From the NCBI GenBank assembly GCA_011049425.1, contig DSBM01000079.1:1-49644 (forward strand): a stretch of DNA of 49,644 bases, in the 5' to 3' direction. Positions 16,532-26,513 of this stretch are shown one piece after another. This DNA is from Candidatus Aminicenantes bacterium. GTDB taxonomy: Bacteria; Acidobacteriota; Aminicenantia; UBA2199. How positions within the stretch are numbered: position 1 is the stretch's first letter; each line of letters begins with the position of its first letter. A program made the translations under genes and the position numbers. The notes under the pieces were generated by a model, which ran no database searches, was not told the DNA's origin, and worked only from the letters and a program-made list of their open reading frames with translations.

Positions 16532-17464
16532 GTGGACATCTCCGCGGTTGTCGTTAGTTTCAACAGCCGGGATTTTCTTTCAGACAACCTGGACACCCTG
16601 CAGGCTCAATCCCCCCCTTTCTCACACATCATTGTGGTGGACAACCATTCCACTGACGGTTCCCGGGAAATAATCCCAAATCGACCCGGAATTGAAGCCT
16701 GCCTGCTGGAAGCCAATATCGGTTACGCGGCGGCGGCCAATCTGGGGATCGCGCGCTGTGAATCCCAACTGGTACTGGTGGCCAACGCGGACATTCGCCT
16801 GGAGCAGGAATTCACCCGGGCCGTCCTGAACCACATGGAGCGATATCCCGACACCGGGCTCCTCTCTCCACTGATCTTGCGTTTTGACGGAGTCACAGTC
16901 GATTCAGCCGGCCAGGATTGCTCATTGGCCTTTTATCCCCGCGAAAGGGGATACGGCAAACCCTTGAGCCGGGTTAATATCGAGGCGGGACAAGTGTTCT
17001 CAGTTTGCGGTGCCGCCACGGTGATCAACCGGCGGGCGTTTAAAAAAGTCGTAAAGGATAACCGCTATTACGACGAGGATTTCTTTATGTTCTGGGAAGA
17101 TTTCGACCTGGGGTGGACCGCCGCGGAAGTCGGGATTCCCGTACGCGTTGAACCGCACGCCCGCGTGTATCATTTTCGCAGTGCCACCCTGGAAACCGGC
17201 TTCCGCCGCCGCATCGCCCTGTCACTGGCAAGACCGCCCCGGTTGCGATACCTCCTAGTCAAAAACCGTTACTTGACCTTAATCAAACACTTCCGCTGGC
17301 GACGTCATTGGCGCCGACTCCCGGCGATTTTGCTGCGGGATTTTCTCTGGACCGGAATTTTGACAATCACCGACCCGCGAATTATAATCCGGCTTCTAAG
17401 ATCCGGCCCGCAGTTTCGCCGGGCACGAAAAAAGAGACGCGCGATATCGGACCCTTCAGCATGA
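16532..17464 (+). CDS. Family 2 glycosyltransferase (rhamnosyltransferase-like)
   Basis: 310 residues from a GTG start at 16532. The N-terminus (ISAVVVSFNSRDFL), VVDNHSTDGS and NIGYAAAANLG, followed by VANADIRLE (the DxD-type metal site) and the ED of FFMFWEDFDLGW, are those of GT-A fold GT2 enzymes of the rhamnosyltransferase/WbbL type. It would add a sugar from a nucleotide donor to a lipid-linked glycan on the cytoplasmic membrane face. The C-terminal 60 residues are Arg-rich with a hydrophobic patch, consistent with membrane association. It overlaps the WecA-like gene by ATGA. dTDP-rhamnose made by the genes at 0.2-2.6 kb is one possible donor. Confidence 0.88.
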   Translation: MDISAVVVSFNSRDFLSDNLDTLQAQSPPFSHIIVVDNHSTDGSREIIPNRPGIEACLLEANIGYAAAANLGIARCESQLVLVANADIRLEQEFTRAVLNHMERYPDTGLLSPLILRFDGVTVDSAGQDCSLAFYPRERGYGKPLSRVNIEAGQVFSVCGAATVINRRAFKKVVKDNRYYDEDFFMFWEDFDLGWTAAEVGIPVRVEPHARVYHFRSATLETGFRRRIALSLARPPRLRYLLVKNRYLTLIKHFRWRRHWRRLPAILLRDFLWTGILTITDPRIIIRLLRSGPQFRRARKKRRAISDPSA

Positions 17465-18462
17465 ACACGGTCATACAAATCCTGGCTTTTTGCCTGGCCC
17501 TGCTTCTTTCACTCTACGGAACTCCCATTGCCCGCCGCGTGGCTTACCGTTACGGTATCCTGGATAATCCGGACGGGCGTTTGAAAACCCATCATGCGCC
17601 GATCCCCTATCTCGGCGGCATCATAGTTTTTTTCGCCATGATCCTGCCGCTGAGCCTATTATTTGACTTCAGCCGTGAACTCCTCGGCCTGCTGTTTGCG
17701 GCAACCATCCTATTGATGGTCGGTTTATTTGATGATTTAAAAGCGCTCACCCCGGGGATCAAATTCTTTTTTCAGATCGTTGCCACCGTTATCCTGCTGA
17801 AAAGCGGAATCCGGCTGCAATTGTCTTTCATGCAACCCTGGCTGAACTACCTGCTCTCGTTCCTGTGGATTCTTTCCTTAATCAACGCATACAACATTAT
17901 CGACATTATGGACGGATTGGCCACTTCCTGCGCGCTTCCCGCCACCCTGATGATCTTTACCCTGGCCGAACTCAACGGCAACCACATGGTTGCCATTATC
18001 GCCGTTTCCCTGGCGGGGAGTCTGATCGGCTTCCTGTATTTCAACTGGGCGCCGGCCACCATTTATTTAGGGGATTCGGGCAGCATGGTAATCGGCATGA
18101 TGATCGGATCCCTGGTGATCATGATCGACCACACAAGGCACAACGACCTCGGTTTCTTGTCCGCGCTGTTCGTGGTCGCCGTTCCCGTGTTTGATCTGGC
18201 TTATGTGTTCCTTCAGCGTTTGGCAAAAAAACGCTCCCCTTTTCTCGGCAGCCCGGATCACCTGGCCTTGCGATTGCGCAAAAAACTTTGCCTGAGTTCC
18301 TCGCAAACCACTTTTTTTCTGGCCAGCCTGCAGTCTGTTTTGTGGGTTCCGGTGATTCTGAATTACTACGGCGGCATCTGGACCGCAGTGATCACCACGA
18401 TCACCCTGGTGCTTTTTTTCGCCATGCTGGGACTATGGCTGGCGGATGAACCCATGCCATGA
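17461..18462 (+). CDS. WecA/TagO/MraY-type undecaprenyl-phosphate sugar-1-phosphate transferase
   Basis: 333 residues from the ATG at 17461, which overlaps the GT2 stop; a longer frame runs through GT2. There are about 10 membrane segments. Catalytic landmarks are KTHHAPIPYLGG near residue 42, the Asp pair in GLFDDLKALTPG, NAYNIIDIMDGLA (NxxN...DG motif), YLGDSGSM and a late SPDHLALRL loop that replaces the usual HHR-type motif. It should transfer a sugar-1-phosphate to undecaprenyl phosphate to begin a surface glycan. Its place between GT2 and the FAD enzyme supports a glycan or glycolipid pathway. MraY itself is unlikely, as there is no cell-wall cluster. Confidence 0.9.
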   Translation: MNTVIQILAFCLALLLSLYGTPIARRVAYRYGILDNPDGRLKTHHAPIPYLGGIIVFFAMILPLSLLFDFSRELLGLLFAATILLMVGLFDDLKALTPGIKFFFQIVATVILLKSGIRLQLSFMQPWLNYLLSFLWILSLINAYNIIDIMDGLATSCALPATLMIFTLAELNGNHMVAIIAVSLAGSLIGFLYFNWAPATIYLGDSGSMVIGMMIGSLVIMIDHTRHNDLGFLSALFVVAVPVFDLAYVFLQRLAKKRSPFLGSPDHLALRLRKKLCLSSSQTTFFLASLQSVLWVPVILNYYGGIWTAVITTITLVLFFAMLGLWLADEPMP

Positions 18463-19700
18463 CGAAACACACGGAAGTCCTGATTATCGGGGGAGGCATC
18501 AGCGGATCCACCGCCGCTCACTTTTTGCGCCGGCCCTGGCAGCTTCTGGAACGGGAACCCGTACTCGGGGGGCTGTCCACCCAATACCGTTCCAACGATT
18601 TCTGGTTTGATTACGGCGGGCACTACTTTCATTTCCTGCACGCCTTGCCCATTCAGTCGCACCTGACCACAAGCGCGCCATTCAAGCGCTATGTCCGCCG
18701 CTCCAAAGTGCGCATTTTTGACCGCCTGATCCCTTTCCCCCTGCAAAGCCACCTGGAATCACTGCCTGCAACATGGCGGCACCGGATTGTGCGCGAACTG
18801 GCAACCCCGGGAGCAGCCCCGGGAAACTCGCTTGGCTCGGGTCTTCGTGCTACTTTCGGATCCACCCTCTATCAAATCTTTTTTTATCCTTTTCTTTCCA
18901 AGTATTACGACACGGACCCGGACGCACTCGCTTCCGGAATGGAGAAAGGCTCCATACCCCAGCCCCGGCCCGATACCGCGACCCTGAAGCGAGACAAAAA
19001 GCCCCAGGGCTACAATCCCGAGTTTTTCTATCCCGTCGGCGGACTACGCCTTTTCTGGAAAAAGTACGAAGCCCCCCTGATGTCTTCAGTCCGCCTGAGC
19101 GAACCCGCAATCTCTGTTGACCTGACGCGCCGGCGCGTGGAAACCCGCAGCAACACCTACACATTCTCCCGCCTGATCAACACCATCCCCCTGCCGCAAT
19201 TCCTGTCCCTGCTCAACGGTTTCCCGGCAAATCCCAATCCACCCGGGGCCCTCATCCACGCCTCCACCCGCGTAACCAACATGGTGTTGGCCGTACGCCG
19301 ACGCCGTTTTCACTGGGTTTACCTGCCGGAAACCATCCATCCCTACTACCGCATGGGATACTACCCGGGGGCAGGGGCCTGCAAGATCTACCTGGAACAA
19401 AGCGTGCCATTGAACACGCGCATGGGTGAAAAGGAAAGCGACGCGTCGCATCTTCTCCAACAATTGGGCGTCATCCACGACCGGGAAGAGATCCTCTATG
19501 TTTCGCAACGCACCATCCCCATATCCTATGTGCTTTTTAACCAATCCTGGTTTCATACGGTCCCGGAAATACTGCAACGCCTGAAAGAGAAAGGGGTGTA
19601 TTCGATTGGCCGATACGGGAGTTGGAACTACTCTTCCATGGCCGAAGATGCCTTAACCGCCAGGAACACGGCCCTGGCGATCAATCGCGAAATGTCTTGA
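18459..19700 (+). CDS. FAD-dependent NAD(P)-binding oxidoreductase, UDP-galactopyranose mutase/protoporphyrinogen-oxidase-like
   Basis: 413 residues. The N-terminal dinucleotide motif GGGISGSTAAHFL (11-23), an acidic end to the second strand (LLEREPVLGGLS) and FDYGGHYFH mark the amine-oxidase/UGM superfamily. The later VGGLRLFWKKYE and C-terminal IGRYGSWNYSSMAEDAL (flavin-binding end) fit. In surface-polysaccharide clusters such enzymes often act like UDP-galactopyranose mutases or on lipid-linked sugars; the actual substrate is unknown. The ATG overlaps the WecA-like stop (ATGA), so it belongs to the glycan operon. It is shorter in its central part than typical desaturases of this fold. Confidence 0.75.
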   Translation: MTKHTEVLIIGGGISGSTAAHFLRRPWQLLEREPVLGGLSTQYRSNDFWFDYGGHYFHFLHALPIQSHLTTSAPFKRYVRRSKVRIFDRLIPFPLQSHLESLPATWRHRIVRELATPGAAPGNSLGSGLRATFGSTLYQIFFYPFLSKYYDTDPDALASGMEKGSIPQPRPDTATLKRDKKPQGYNPEFFYPVGGLRLFWKKYEAPLMSSVRLSEPAISVDLTRRRVETRSNTYTFSRLINTIPLPQFLSLLNGFPANPNPPGALIHASTRVTNMVLAVRRRRFHWVYLPETIHPYYRMGYYPGAGACKIYLEQSVPLNTRMGEKESDASHLLQQLGVIHDREEILYVSQRTIPISYVLFNQSWFHTVPEILQRLKEKGVYSIGRYGSWNYSSMAEDALTARNTALAINREMS

Positions 19701-19725
19701 ATTCCCGCCTGTAACCGGGTAGGCT
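19697..19725 (+). promoter_or_regulatory. Possible promoter with leaderless geometry before GT4
   Basis: TTGAAT (19697-19702), 17 bp, TAGGCT (19720-19725), then 7 nt to the ATG at 19733. The -10 is a weak match (3 of 6), so this is the least secure member of the set. Confidence 0.35.
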
Positions 19726-19732
19726 ACAGCCA

Positions 19733-20878
19733 ATGGCGAAAGCAACCGTGGTTCACCTCATCACCAAACTTGAGCTCGGCGGGGCACAACGCAACACCCT
19801 GTTAACCGTTGAAAGATTGCCCCGATATGGATTTTCCTGCCAGATCTGGTACGGCCCCGGGGGATTGTTGACGCCCCGGGCGCAAAAACTGGCGCGGAAC
19901 AGGCAGATAAACCAATTGCAACGATCCCTTCGCCCCTGGAAGGACCGGGCCGCGCTACGGCAGCTTGTAGAGCTTTTGCGTCAACTCAATCCCGATATCC
20001 TGCACACCCACTCCTCCAAGGCCGGATTTCTCGGGCGCCTGGCCGCATCGCGCTGCAAAGTGCCGGTGGTGATCCATTCCGTGCACGGTTTTCCCTTTTC
20101 GCCGTTGCAACCGCTTCCGCAACAGTGGATTCTCATGGGCGCCGAGAAAATGGCTGCCCGCTGGACCCGCCATTACATTTTTGTCTCCAGGGCGGATCAG
20201 CAAACAGCCCTGCGTTTGGGGCTGTGCGGGAAAAACCATTCGTTGATCCGCAGCGGTTTTGAATTGGAACCTTTTTATCCCCATCCGCAACGGCGCAAAG
20301 AGGTCCGCAGACGATTTCAGCTTGGTGACAAGGCGCTCGCCATTGGTGTTGTGGCCCCTTTCAAACCCCAGAAAAACCTGTTGCAAGTGGTGGAAGTGGC
20401 CAAAATGGTCTGCGCCCATGAACCCGGGGCCGTTTTCTTTCTGGCCGGTGATGGCGCTCTTCGTTCCCGCCTGGAGAGCGCTGTCGGGCGTGCGGGTTTG
20501 CAATCCAGCTTTCGCATGCCCGGCTTCCTTCACGATTTGTCCACGGTGATGGACGCGTTCGACCTGGGATTGAGTACCGCTCTATGGGAAGGGTTGCCCC
20601 AGAGTCTTGTGCAGATGCGCCTGAAACAACTTCCCGTTGTGGCATCGCGCATTCCAGGAAACAGCGAAGTGATCCGACACGGTGAAAACGGCTTTTTGGC
20701 GGCACCGAAAGACACGGCCGAGTACGTGCGCCACATTCTTCAACTGAGCGGGAATCCCGGGCTTCGCAAAAGACTCGGCCAAGTCCCGGAAGATTTTTCC
20801 GCCTGGGATGCGGAACACATGGTCCAATCCCAGGCCCACTTGTACGATCAATTGCTTAGCAATAACACCCGCTCATAA
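19733..20878 (+). CDS. Family 4 glycosyltransferase
   Basis: 381 residues, GT-B fold. The N-terminal domain begins VVHLITKLELGGAQRNTL and carries HTHSSKAGFLGR (around 92-103). The C-terminal domain has APFKPQKN, FFLAGDGALR, the acidic pair region of STALWEGLPQSLVQM (an ExxxxxE-like motif in modified form) and IRHGENGFLA. This is the standard retaining GT4 layout. It would extend a lipid-linked glycan in the cytoplasm. The 32-bp gap from the FAD enzyme makes cotranscription possible, though a weak promoter of its own is also seen. It ends 50 bp from the convergent alpha-2-macroglobulin; no clear terminator hairpin lies in that gap. Confidence 0.9.
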   Translation: MAKATVVHLITKLELGGAQRNTLLTVERLPRYGFSCQIWYGPGGLLTPRAQKLARNRQINQLQRSLRPWKDRAALRQLVELLRQLNPDILHTHSSKAGFLGRLAASRCKVPVVIHSVHGFPFSPLQPLPQQWILMGAEKMAARWTRHYIFVSRADQQTALRLGLCGKNHSLIRSGFELEPFYPHPQRRKEVRRRFQLGDKALAIGVVAPFKPQKNLLQVVEVAKMVCAHEPGAVFFLAGDGALRSRLESAVGRAGLQSSFRMPGFLHDLSTVMDAFDLGLSTALWEGLPQSLVQMRLKQLPVVASRIPGNSEVIRHGENGFLAAPKDTAEYVRHILQLSGNPGLRKRLGQVPEDFSAWDAEHMVQSQAHLYDQLLSNNTRS

Positions 20879-20928
20879 GCCGACCCAGAAAAATCCGCAA
20901 AAAACCTCAGATAACGAACCTGGTTGTC

Positions 20929-23900
20929 CTAATCCGTTACTGTAACGCTTTTTCCCGGAACTTCCGCGCGGAAGCGATTGTCGTACATGCCTTCCGCAAG
21001 AGTCGGCGGCAACACGTATTCACCCGGAACCACCGCGGTTAGTTTCACCACGAAGTCCAGGTGTTCCCGGTCCAGGTCAAAGAACCAGATGACCCGGTCA
21101 TCACGGATATCAAGGTACTCTTCCCGGTTGACGCGAAAGCCCTCCATCCACGCCGGCAACTCGTCCCCGGACAATCTCAGGTTGTCGATTTCCCACCCGG
21201 ACGGCATCACCTGAACCAGTGCCAAGTTGCGAATCCGCTGCTTTCTTTCCCAAGTGGACTTGATGCGGAAGTGGCCCCAGAAAGAGGTTCCTTGAGCCAA
21301 CCGGCCGGGATCCAGGGGAACACCCGTGCTGTCCAGCCAGCGAACCTCTACATCCAGGTTGCTGGCTTCCGCTTGCGCAATCGGTTTCAAAGGTACACCG
21401 TTCCACTCGACACTGGCAAAACAACGACTGCTTTCGGTTTTGGGACTGAAGTGCACCGTGGCCTTTCCGCCGAAACCCTTTTCCAGCGAAAAAACGATGC
21501 GCTGTTCGCGCGCGGAGAACGCCCGCTCGCCGCCGTCGGGAAACTGCACGCGGCCGTCCAGCAATGGAAGCTCCCCGGTCAGTTTTTCACCCCGCGAACG
21601 CACGTACTTTCCCACCCCCAGCAGGGCATAACCCAGTGTCTGGGTGGAATGCCAGGTATCCTCCGACAACTCCTCCACCAGTTCATCGTAAAGCTTGTCC
21701 GCTTCGCCCCAGCGTTTCATGTGGGTCGCCTGTTCGAGAATAACCGCTTTATCGCGCAGCCGCGATCCGAATGTTTCCCCGGGATCCGCGTACGGATTTA
21801 CGCGCGTACCGGCCCGGGACAGGATCTCTTTGGCAATCTTGGGCTTGCCCGCGAGGTCATAACAAGATGCCAGCATCCACTTTTCCACATCCTGCATGTC
21901 TTTTTGGCTGTTTTCGTACAGAAAGTTCAGCGCGCTCCAGGGGGTTTTGCCCGCCAGAGACAATACGTATACTCGATACAACCGGGTCATCAGGTCATCC
22001 GTCGTGGTTTGGGAACGTTGCGAATCAAAATTCATCCAGGACGACAGCAGGTCCGCGGGAACATGGTATCCCAGTTTCTTGGCCTCAACCAGGAAATGGC
22101 CGGCGTAAGTGGTCCCCCAAACAGATAATTGGCGGGAACCCGGCCAGAAAGAGAAACCCCCGGAAGGCAGCAGGAACTTCTTTAGCCGCTGAATGGCGGA
22201 GTTGATGTTTTCATCCACCTCACGGCGATCCTTCCCCTCGGCTTGAACAAAATCGAGCAGCATGAGCTGGGGAAACACAGCCGAAATGGTTTGCTCAATG
22301 CACCCATACGGATAGTGCATCAGCCATGCCATGCGATGCTGCAGTTGCAGGCGCGGCCGGCTGGACAGGGACAGAACCGCCTGGTTGGTACCGGGGATAC
22401 CGTCTCCCGGGATCTCCAGGGTCAGGGAGCTTCCCGGCTTGGTTTCCCGCACCATGATCCGGGATATTCGCGGGGAATAGGGGCGCACCTGGATGTCGGC
22501 CGCATGTTCGGCCTGGTGTTTTTTTGACCTGGCCGCAATGCGGATTTGCGCTGTACCCGTAGCCGGGCGAACTCGAACGCGGAAATAGGTGTCTTGCTCG
22601 CCGGGCGCCTGGAATTGAAGCTTTCTTTCCTGCGGGGGCAGAACGTCCACCGGACCGGAAGCCTCCAGTTTTACAGCTACATTTCGAATGCCTTTTTCCA
22701 TGGCAAAAACCGTCACCGGCACGGTAAACAGGTCTTCCGGACCCAGCAGTCTCGGCATGGTGGGCATCACCATCAAGGGTGTGCGCACGGGAACGGATCG
22801 CTGGGCCGACCCGTACCTGTGACCCGTTGCACAAACCGCCATAATTCGTACGGCCCCGATATAGTCGGGCATTTGCAGTGAAATCCGGGCTTCCCCGGCC
22901 TCATTGGTCATTACCGGTCCGTGGAACAGCGCCACCGGGGGGAACCGTTTCTTTTCACCGGGTTGCAACTGGGACTCCCGATAAGCTTCGGCCATGTCGC
23001 CGCCGATGGAAAAGAGGCGGAACAAGTCGCCTTTGCGGGTTCCCATGACATGGGAGTACAGATCATAGGTTTTGGTACTCAACCCCTCTTTGGCAAAGAA
23101 AAACGCCCATGGGTCCGGTGAAGGAAAGTCGGTCAAACTCAACAATCCTTCGTCGACAACCGCCAATACCACTTGAGTGGCCGTGCGATCTTTGGTTTTG
23201 ACGACAACGTTGAATTCCTTTCCGGACGGTAATTCGTCCGCCACATCCAGTTCCAATTCCTGGCGCGTGGAAGGATCGTTAACCATCAGGGGAATCACCC
23301 CGTACATGCGCAAGGGGCGGTCGTTCTCGCCCTGTTCCAGCGGTTGAACCAGAGCCACGGAAACATAGGCGTTGGGCTGCATATCCGCGCTCACGGGAAT
23401 GCGAAAACCGGTTTGTCCCTTGGTGTCCGTCGCCATGGAAAAGCGGCGCAATATGCGACCGCCTTTTTCAACCGCCACCAGCAAGCGACCGGAAACAGGG
23501 GTTTCCACGGATATCTCCGCGATATCACCCGGAGAAAAGATCTTGTCCGCGCAATGTATTTCCAATACACCGGCGTTTTCCAACTCCGCCGGGGCGTCTC
23601 CCCAATGATAAGAACTGAAAAACACGCCGGCGACATGCCCGCCCGGAGCGGCATCGCGTATCTCTAAAAAGTACTCACCACGCGAATCGGGCGTAAAAAC
23701 CAGGTCGGCCGTTGTCGTCGTACTGCCGAGTTCGCCGTTTTTGATTTCCCGGGTGTGGGAATCTTTTTTAAAACGGGTGCGGAACTCATCGCGGGAATCG
23801 TATTCCCACCACCAGTAGCGGGAGTTGCGCAACACCCGGTACGTCAACTTGCGACCGGATACCGACCGCCCCTGGGGGTCTACCAGAGCAACACGGAATC

Positions 23901-26481
23901 CCAGAGGCGCTCCCACGCGGGCATATGCACCGCTTCCCGGCACTTCGATCCCGACGTAGCGGGAAAAGGGATCCAGGGGAACAGAAACAGTGCGCCGCGA
24001 AGCACGTCCGCCCTTTTCCTGCACATTGGCGATCAGGGTTACGGCCAAGCCTCCGGGGGCACCCGAAACATCCGGCAGTTTCCACTCCGCTACGGTTTCC
24101 CCCTGGTCGTTCAGCTTTTGTTCAAAAATCGTGGCTTCGTGAGCGCGAAAGCGAATCGCCTGGTTGGAAAACACCATTTTGGAAAAGGCCGGCGGCGACA
24201 ATGGGCGTTCAGCGATGCGCGCCGTTACTTGCGCCGGCATATTGCGCGCGGGACTGCCGAACAGGTACTTGGCCGAAAGCTTGAAACGCAATGATCCTGA
24301 TTCAGCATCCAGCCGCTCAGGCAGATTCGTATACTCGACTTTCAGCCGAAACGGAACCACGGTTTCAATGCGCACGGTGTGAAAAACGGTTTGATCGCCC
24401 ACTTTGATGCCGGCACGCCAGTTTCCCGTCAGGTCTTCCGGCCGGGTCTGAATATCAAAACGGTAGAAACCGTCCTTGCCCGTCTTGTTGGTGATGCGAT
24501 AAACCGGTTGTTGACGCGGATTTGACAAAGTCAACGTAACCGGATGGTTATCGGGGAAAGTCTGGTCCTCGTTGCGTGCGATAATGGCCAGATGCACCGT
24601 GTCCCCCGGCCGGTAAACCCCCCGGTCCGTAAACACGAAGACACGGCCCCCGGCGGCGTCGGGCTGAACGCCGCCAACGTTAAAGCCGGAGAGGTTCCAT
24701 TGCATCTCTTTCAGGGAAAGCACACTGCGCTGGAGGTCTTTTTCGCCTTCAACATAGAAAGGCTCCCCCGCTACGCCCGACAACAACAACTCACCGTCGC
24801 TGTTGGTGAAGCCTTCCGCCAGGGCCTGGTGTTGATACGAACGCAAAGTGACGCGAACGCCTTTCAGGGGGCGGGCTGTGCGCAAATCGAGCGCCCAGAC
24901 CAGGTGGCCGTGTTTGCCGGCTTTGTAAACCAAGCCGATATCACTCTGGATCAACGCCTTGGACACGCGTCCGTGACGATAGAGATATCCGTGGGAATGG
25001 GGATTGGAATAATACTCCGGACCGTAATAGTATTGCTGTTTCGGCTTGGGTCCGTTATACAGCATGTCTTTTTTGTTAAAAGAGAGTTCCACCAGGAAAA
25101 TTCCCTTTTCGCCATTGGGGATCAATTTGGACAGGTCCAATTCGTGGGTCAGCCAGCGGTTTTTGACATCCCCGATCGCCAGCTCTTTGGATGCCAGGGG
25201 CATGCCGACCCGTTCAATCTGGTAACTGTTGAATTCCTCGTTGCGCTCCTTGCGTGAGGTCAGTTCTTCCGTCTGCAAAAACTGTCCCAGGTTCGACTCA
25301 AAAACCTTTTTGATTTCCACCTTCACTTGGGACAGATTTATACTACGGAAGTAGAGTTTGCGGTTCAGAATGGACGTCATGAACACACCATCACTTTCAA
25401 AGGCGATCCGGGGTTTCTGGTCGGCAAACCACAACTCACGTTGCACCGCCTTGTCCATGCGCGTGCCCCATATGCTGCGGATGCCGCTGACTTCCAGAAC
25501 ATAGCGTTTGCCGTACACGAGGTCCCCGCCGACAAACACCGATTTTCCCGTCACCTGATGGGTCAGGGAAACCGGCGTTTGGGTATCTTCGCCTTTTGCA
25601 CGCATGCGGATCAGGCCCGCCAATTCCGCGTCGGCATCAACCGGATCAGAAAATTTCAGTTCCAGAGCCAGCCCCTTGCCCTGCTCGATCTCCAGCACGT
25701 CTTCCAGACTGAAGCGGCCCACTGGATTCAACGCATAGTCGCGACGGTAATTTCCCGAAAGTTCCAAAGTCTCCCTTTCCACGGTCAACGCGTACACGCG
25801 GCGTGAATCAGGGCGTTCCAGATCACGGGAATGGAAACTGAACCGGGTATTTTCTTGCGCGGGGTCCCATTGCAGGGGAATCACATTACCGTCACGATTC
25901 AGTTTCACGGCCGTGCGCACGGTTTCTGCTTCAGCGGGTTCGGTCAGCGTGATTTCCCCGCGAAAAACGACGAACCGGGGATCACGGCGTTCGACCGGAT
26001 AAAAATCAGCCGTGATCTGGCTGATTTCCCGTCCGCCCACCCTGAATTTGAAAATAACAGGTTGGCGTTGCGCCCATTCCGGGTTTACTGCGCCAAGATT
26101 CAATTTGCCCGTAAACCCGGTGCGCATCGGTAACGGAGAGTTCGGTTGAAAAATCAGCGTAGCCGCATCTTGCCACCGGGACCCGCCCGAAATGGCCGGC
26201 GAAAAATGGAAGGGATCCGGTGTTTGTACGCCGCCGACCTGGTTCTGCTCCACTACGGGAACGGAAAAACGGACCAGGATGGAATCACTGGTAGAGAGGA
26301 TTCCGCCGCTGATGCGCGTGATCAGATCTGCCGGCGGTTCAGACAGACCCTTTTTCTCTGCTGAATCCGGCTTTCCCGAGCAGGTGCAAAAAGCGGCTAC
26401 CAACAGGATGGCGAGGCCGCTACGCCAAAATATTTGCCAATCCAAAACCCAACTCCTGGGCGACCGAACCGCTCTATACAT
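20929..26481 (-). CDS. Bacterial alpha-2-macroglobulin family protein
   Basis: 1850 residues, longer than E. coli YfhM (about 1650). It starts at the ATG at 26481 with GGAGGTGG just upstream. An N-terminal hydrophobic segment (about 19-34) with Cys-Thr-Cys at its end suggests export; the lipobox is non-canonical, so lipidation is uncertain. Many beta-sandwich macroglobulin repeats follow, including the DRGVYRPGDTVHL segment typical of the family. The thioester motif C-I-E-Q is present at Cys1394 within HYPYGCIEQT, followed by an alpha-helical thioester domain. Such proteins are thought to trap attacking proteases in the periplasm. There is no pbpC neighbour, which many bacterial homologues have. 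Confidence 0.93.
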   Translation of the reverse strand: MYRAVRSPRSWVLDWQIFWRSGLAILLVAAFCTCSGKPDSAEKKGLSEPPADLITRISGGILSTSDSILVRFSVPVVEQNQVGGVQTPDPFHFSPAISGGSRWQDAATLIFQPNSPLPMRTGFTGKLNLGAVNPEWAQRQPVIFKFRVGGREISQITADFYPVERRDPRFVVFRGEITLTEPAEAETVRTAVKLNRDGNVIPLQWDPAQENTRFSFHSRDLERPDSRRVYALTVERETLELSGNYRRDYALNPVGRFSLEDVLEIEQGKGLALELKFSDPVDADAELAGLIRMRAKGEDTQTPVSLTHQVTGKSVFVGGDLVYGKRYVLEVSGIRSIWGTRMDKAVQRELWFADQKPRIAFESDGVFMTSILNRKLYFRSINLSQVKVEIKKVFESNLGQFLQTEELTSRKERNEEFNSYQIERVGMPLASKELAIGDVKNRWLTHELDLSKLIPNGEKGIFLVELSFNKKDMLYNGPKPKQQYYYGPEYYSNPHSHGYLYRHGRVSKALIQSDIGLVYKAGKHGHLVWALDLRTARPLKGVRVTLRSYQHQALAEGFTNSDGELLLSGVAGEPFYVEGEKDLQRSVLSLKEMQWNLSGFNVGGVQPDAAGGRVFVFTDRGVYRPGDTVHLAIIARNEDQTFPDNHPVTLTLSNPRQQPVYRITNKTGKDGFYRFDIQTRPEDLTGNWRAGIKVGDQTVFHTVRIETVVPFRLKVEYTNLPERLDAESGSLRFKLSAKYLFGSPARNMPAQVTARIAERPLSPPAFSKMVFSNQAIRFRAHEATIFEQKLNDQGETVAEWKLPDVSGAPGGLAVTLIANVQEKGGRASRRTVSVPLDPFSRYVGIEVPGSGAYARVGAPLGFRVALVDPQGRSVSGRKLTYRVLRNSRYWWWEYDSRDEFRTRFKKDSHTREIKNGELGSTTTTADLVFTPDSRGEYFLEIRDAAPGGHVAGVFFSSYHWGDAPAELENAGVLEIHCADKIFSPGDIAEISVETPVSGRLLVAVEKGGRILRRFSMATDTKGQTGFRIPVSADMQPNAYVSVALVQPLEQGENDRPLRMYGVIPLMVNDPSTRQELELDVADELPSGKEFNVVVKTKDRTATQVVLAVVDEGLLSLTDFPSPDPWAFFFAKEGLSTKTYDLYSHVMGTRKGDLFRLFSIGGDMAEAYRESQLQPGEKKRFPPVALFHGPVMTNEAGEARISLQMPDYIGAVRIMAVCATGHRYGSAQRSVPVRTPLMVMPTMPRLLGPEDLFTVPVTVFAMEKGIRNVAVKLEASGPVDVLPPQERKLQFQAPGEQDTYFRVRVRPATGTAQIRIAARSKKHQAEHAADIQVRPYSPRISRIMVRETKPGSSLTLEIPGDGIPGTNQAVLSLSSRPRLQLQHRMAWLMHYPYGCIEQTISAVFPQLMLLDFVQAEGKDRREVDENINSAIQRLKKFLLPSGGFSFWPGSRQLSVWGTTYAGHFLVEAKKLGYHVPADLLSSWMNFDSQRSQTTTDDLMTRLYRVYVLSLAGKTPWSALNFLYENSQKDMQDVEKWMLASCYDLAGKPKIAKEILSRAGTRVNPYADPGETFGSRLRDKAVILEQATHMKRWGEADKLYDELVEELSEDTWHSTQTLGYALLGVGKYVRSRGEKLTGELPLLDGRVQFPDGGERAFSAREQRIVFSLEKGFGGKATVHFSPKTESSRCFASVEWNGVPLKPIAQAEASNLDVEVRWLDSTGVPLDPGRLAQGTSFWGHFRIKSTWERKQRIRNLALVQVMPSGWEIDNLRLSGDELPAWMEGFRVNREEYLDIRDDRVIWFFDLDREHLDFVVKLTAVVPGEYVLPPTLAEGMYDNRFRAEVPGKSVTVTD

Positions 26482-26513
26482 GATCCACCTCCATTGGAAA
26501 ATTAACGTATTCG

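Noticed and set aside
21061-26133. Several long plus-strand open frames (up to 355 codons) opposite the alpha-2-macroglobulin gene
   Set aside because: They lie antisense to a protein with unmistakable family motifs, have no recognisable domains, and are the expected shadow of a biased-codon gene.
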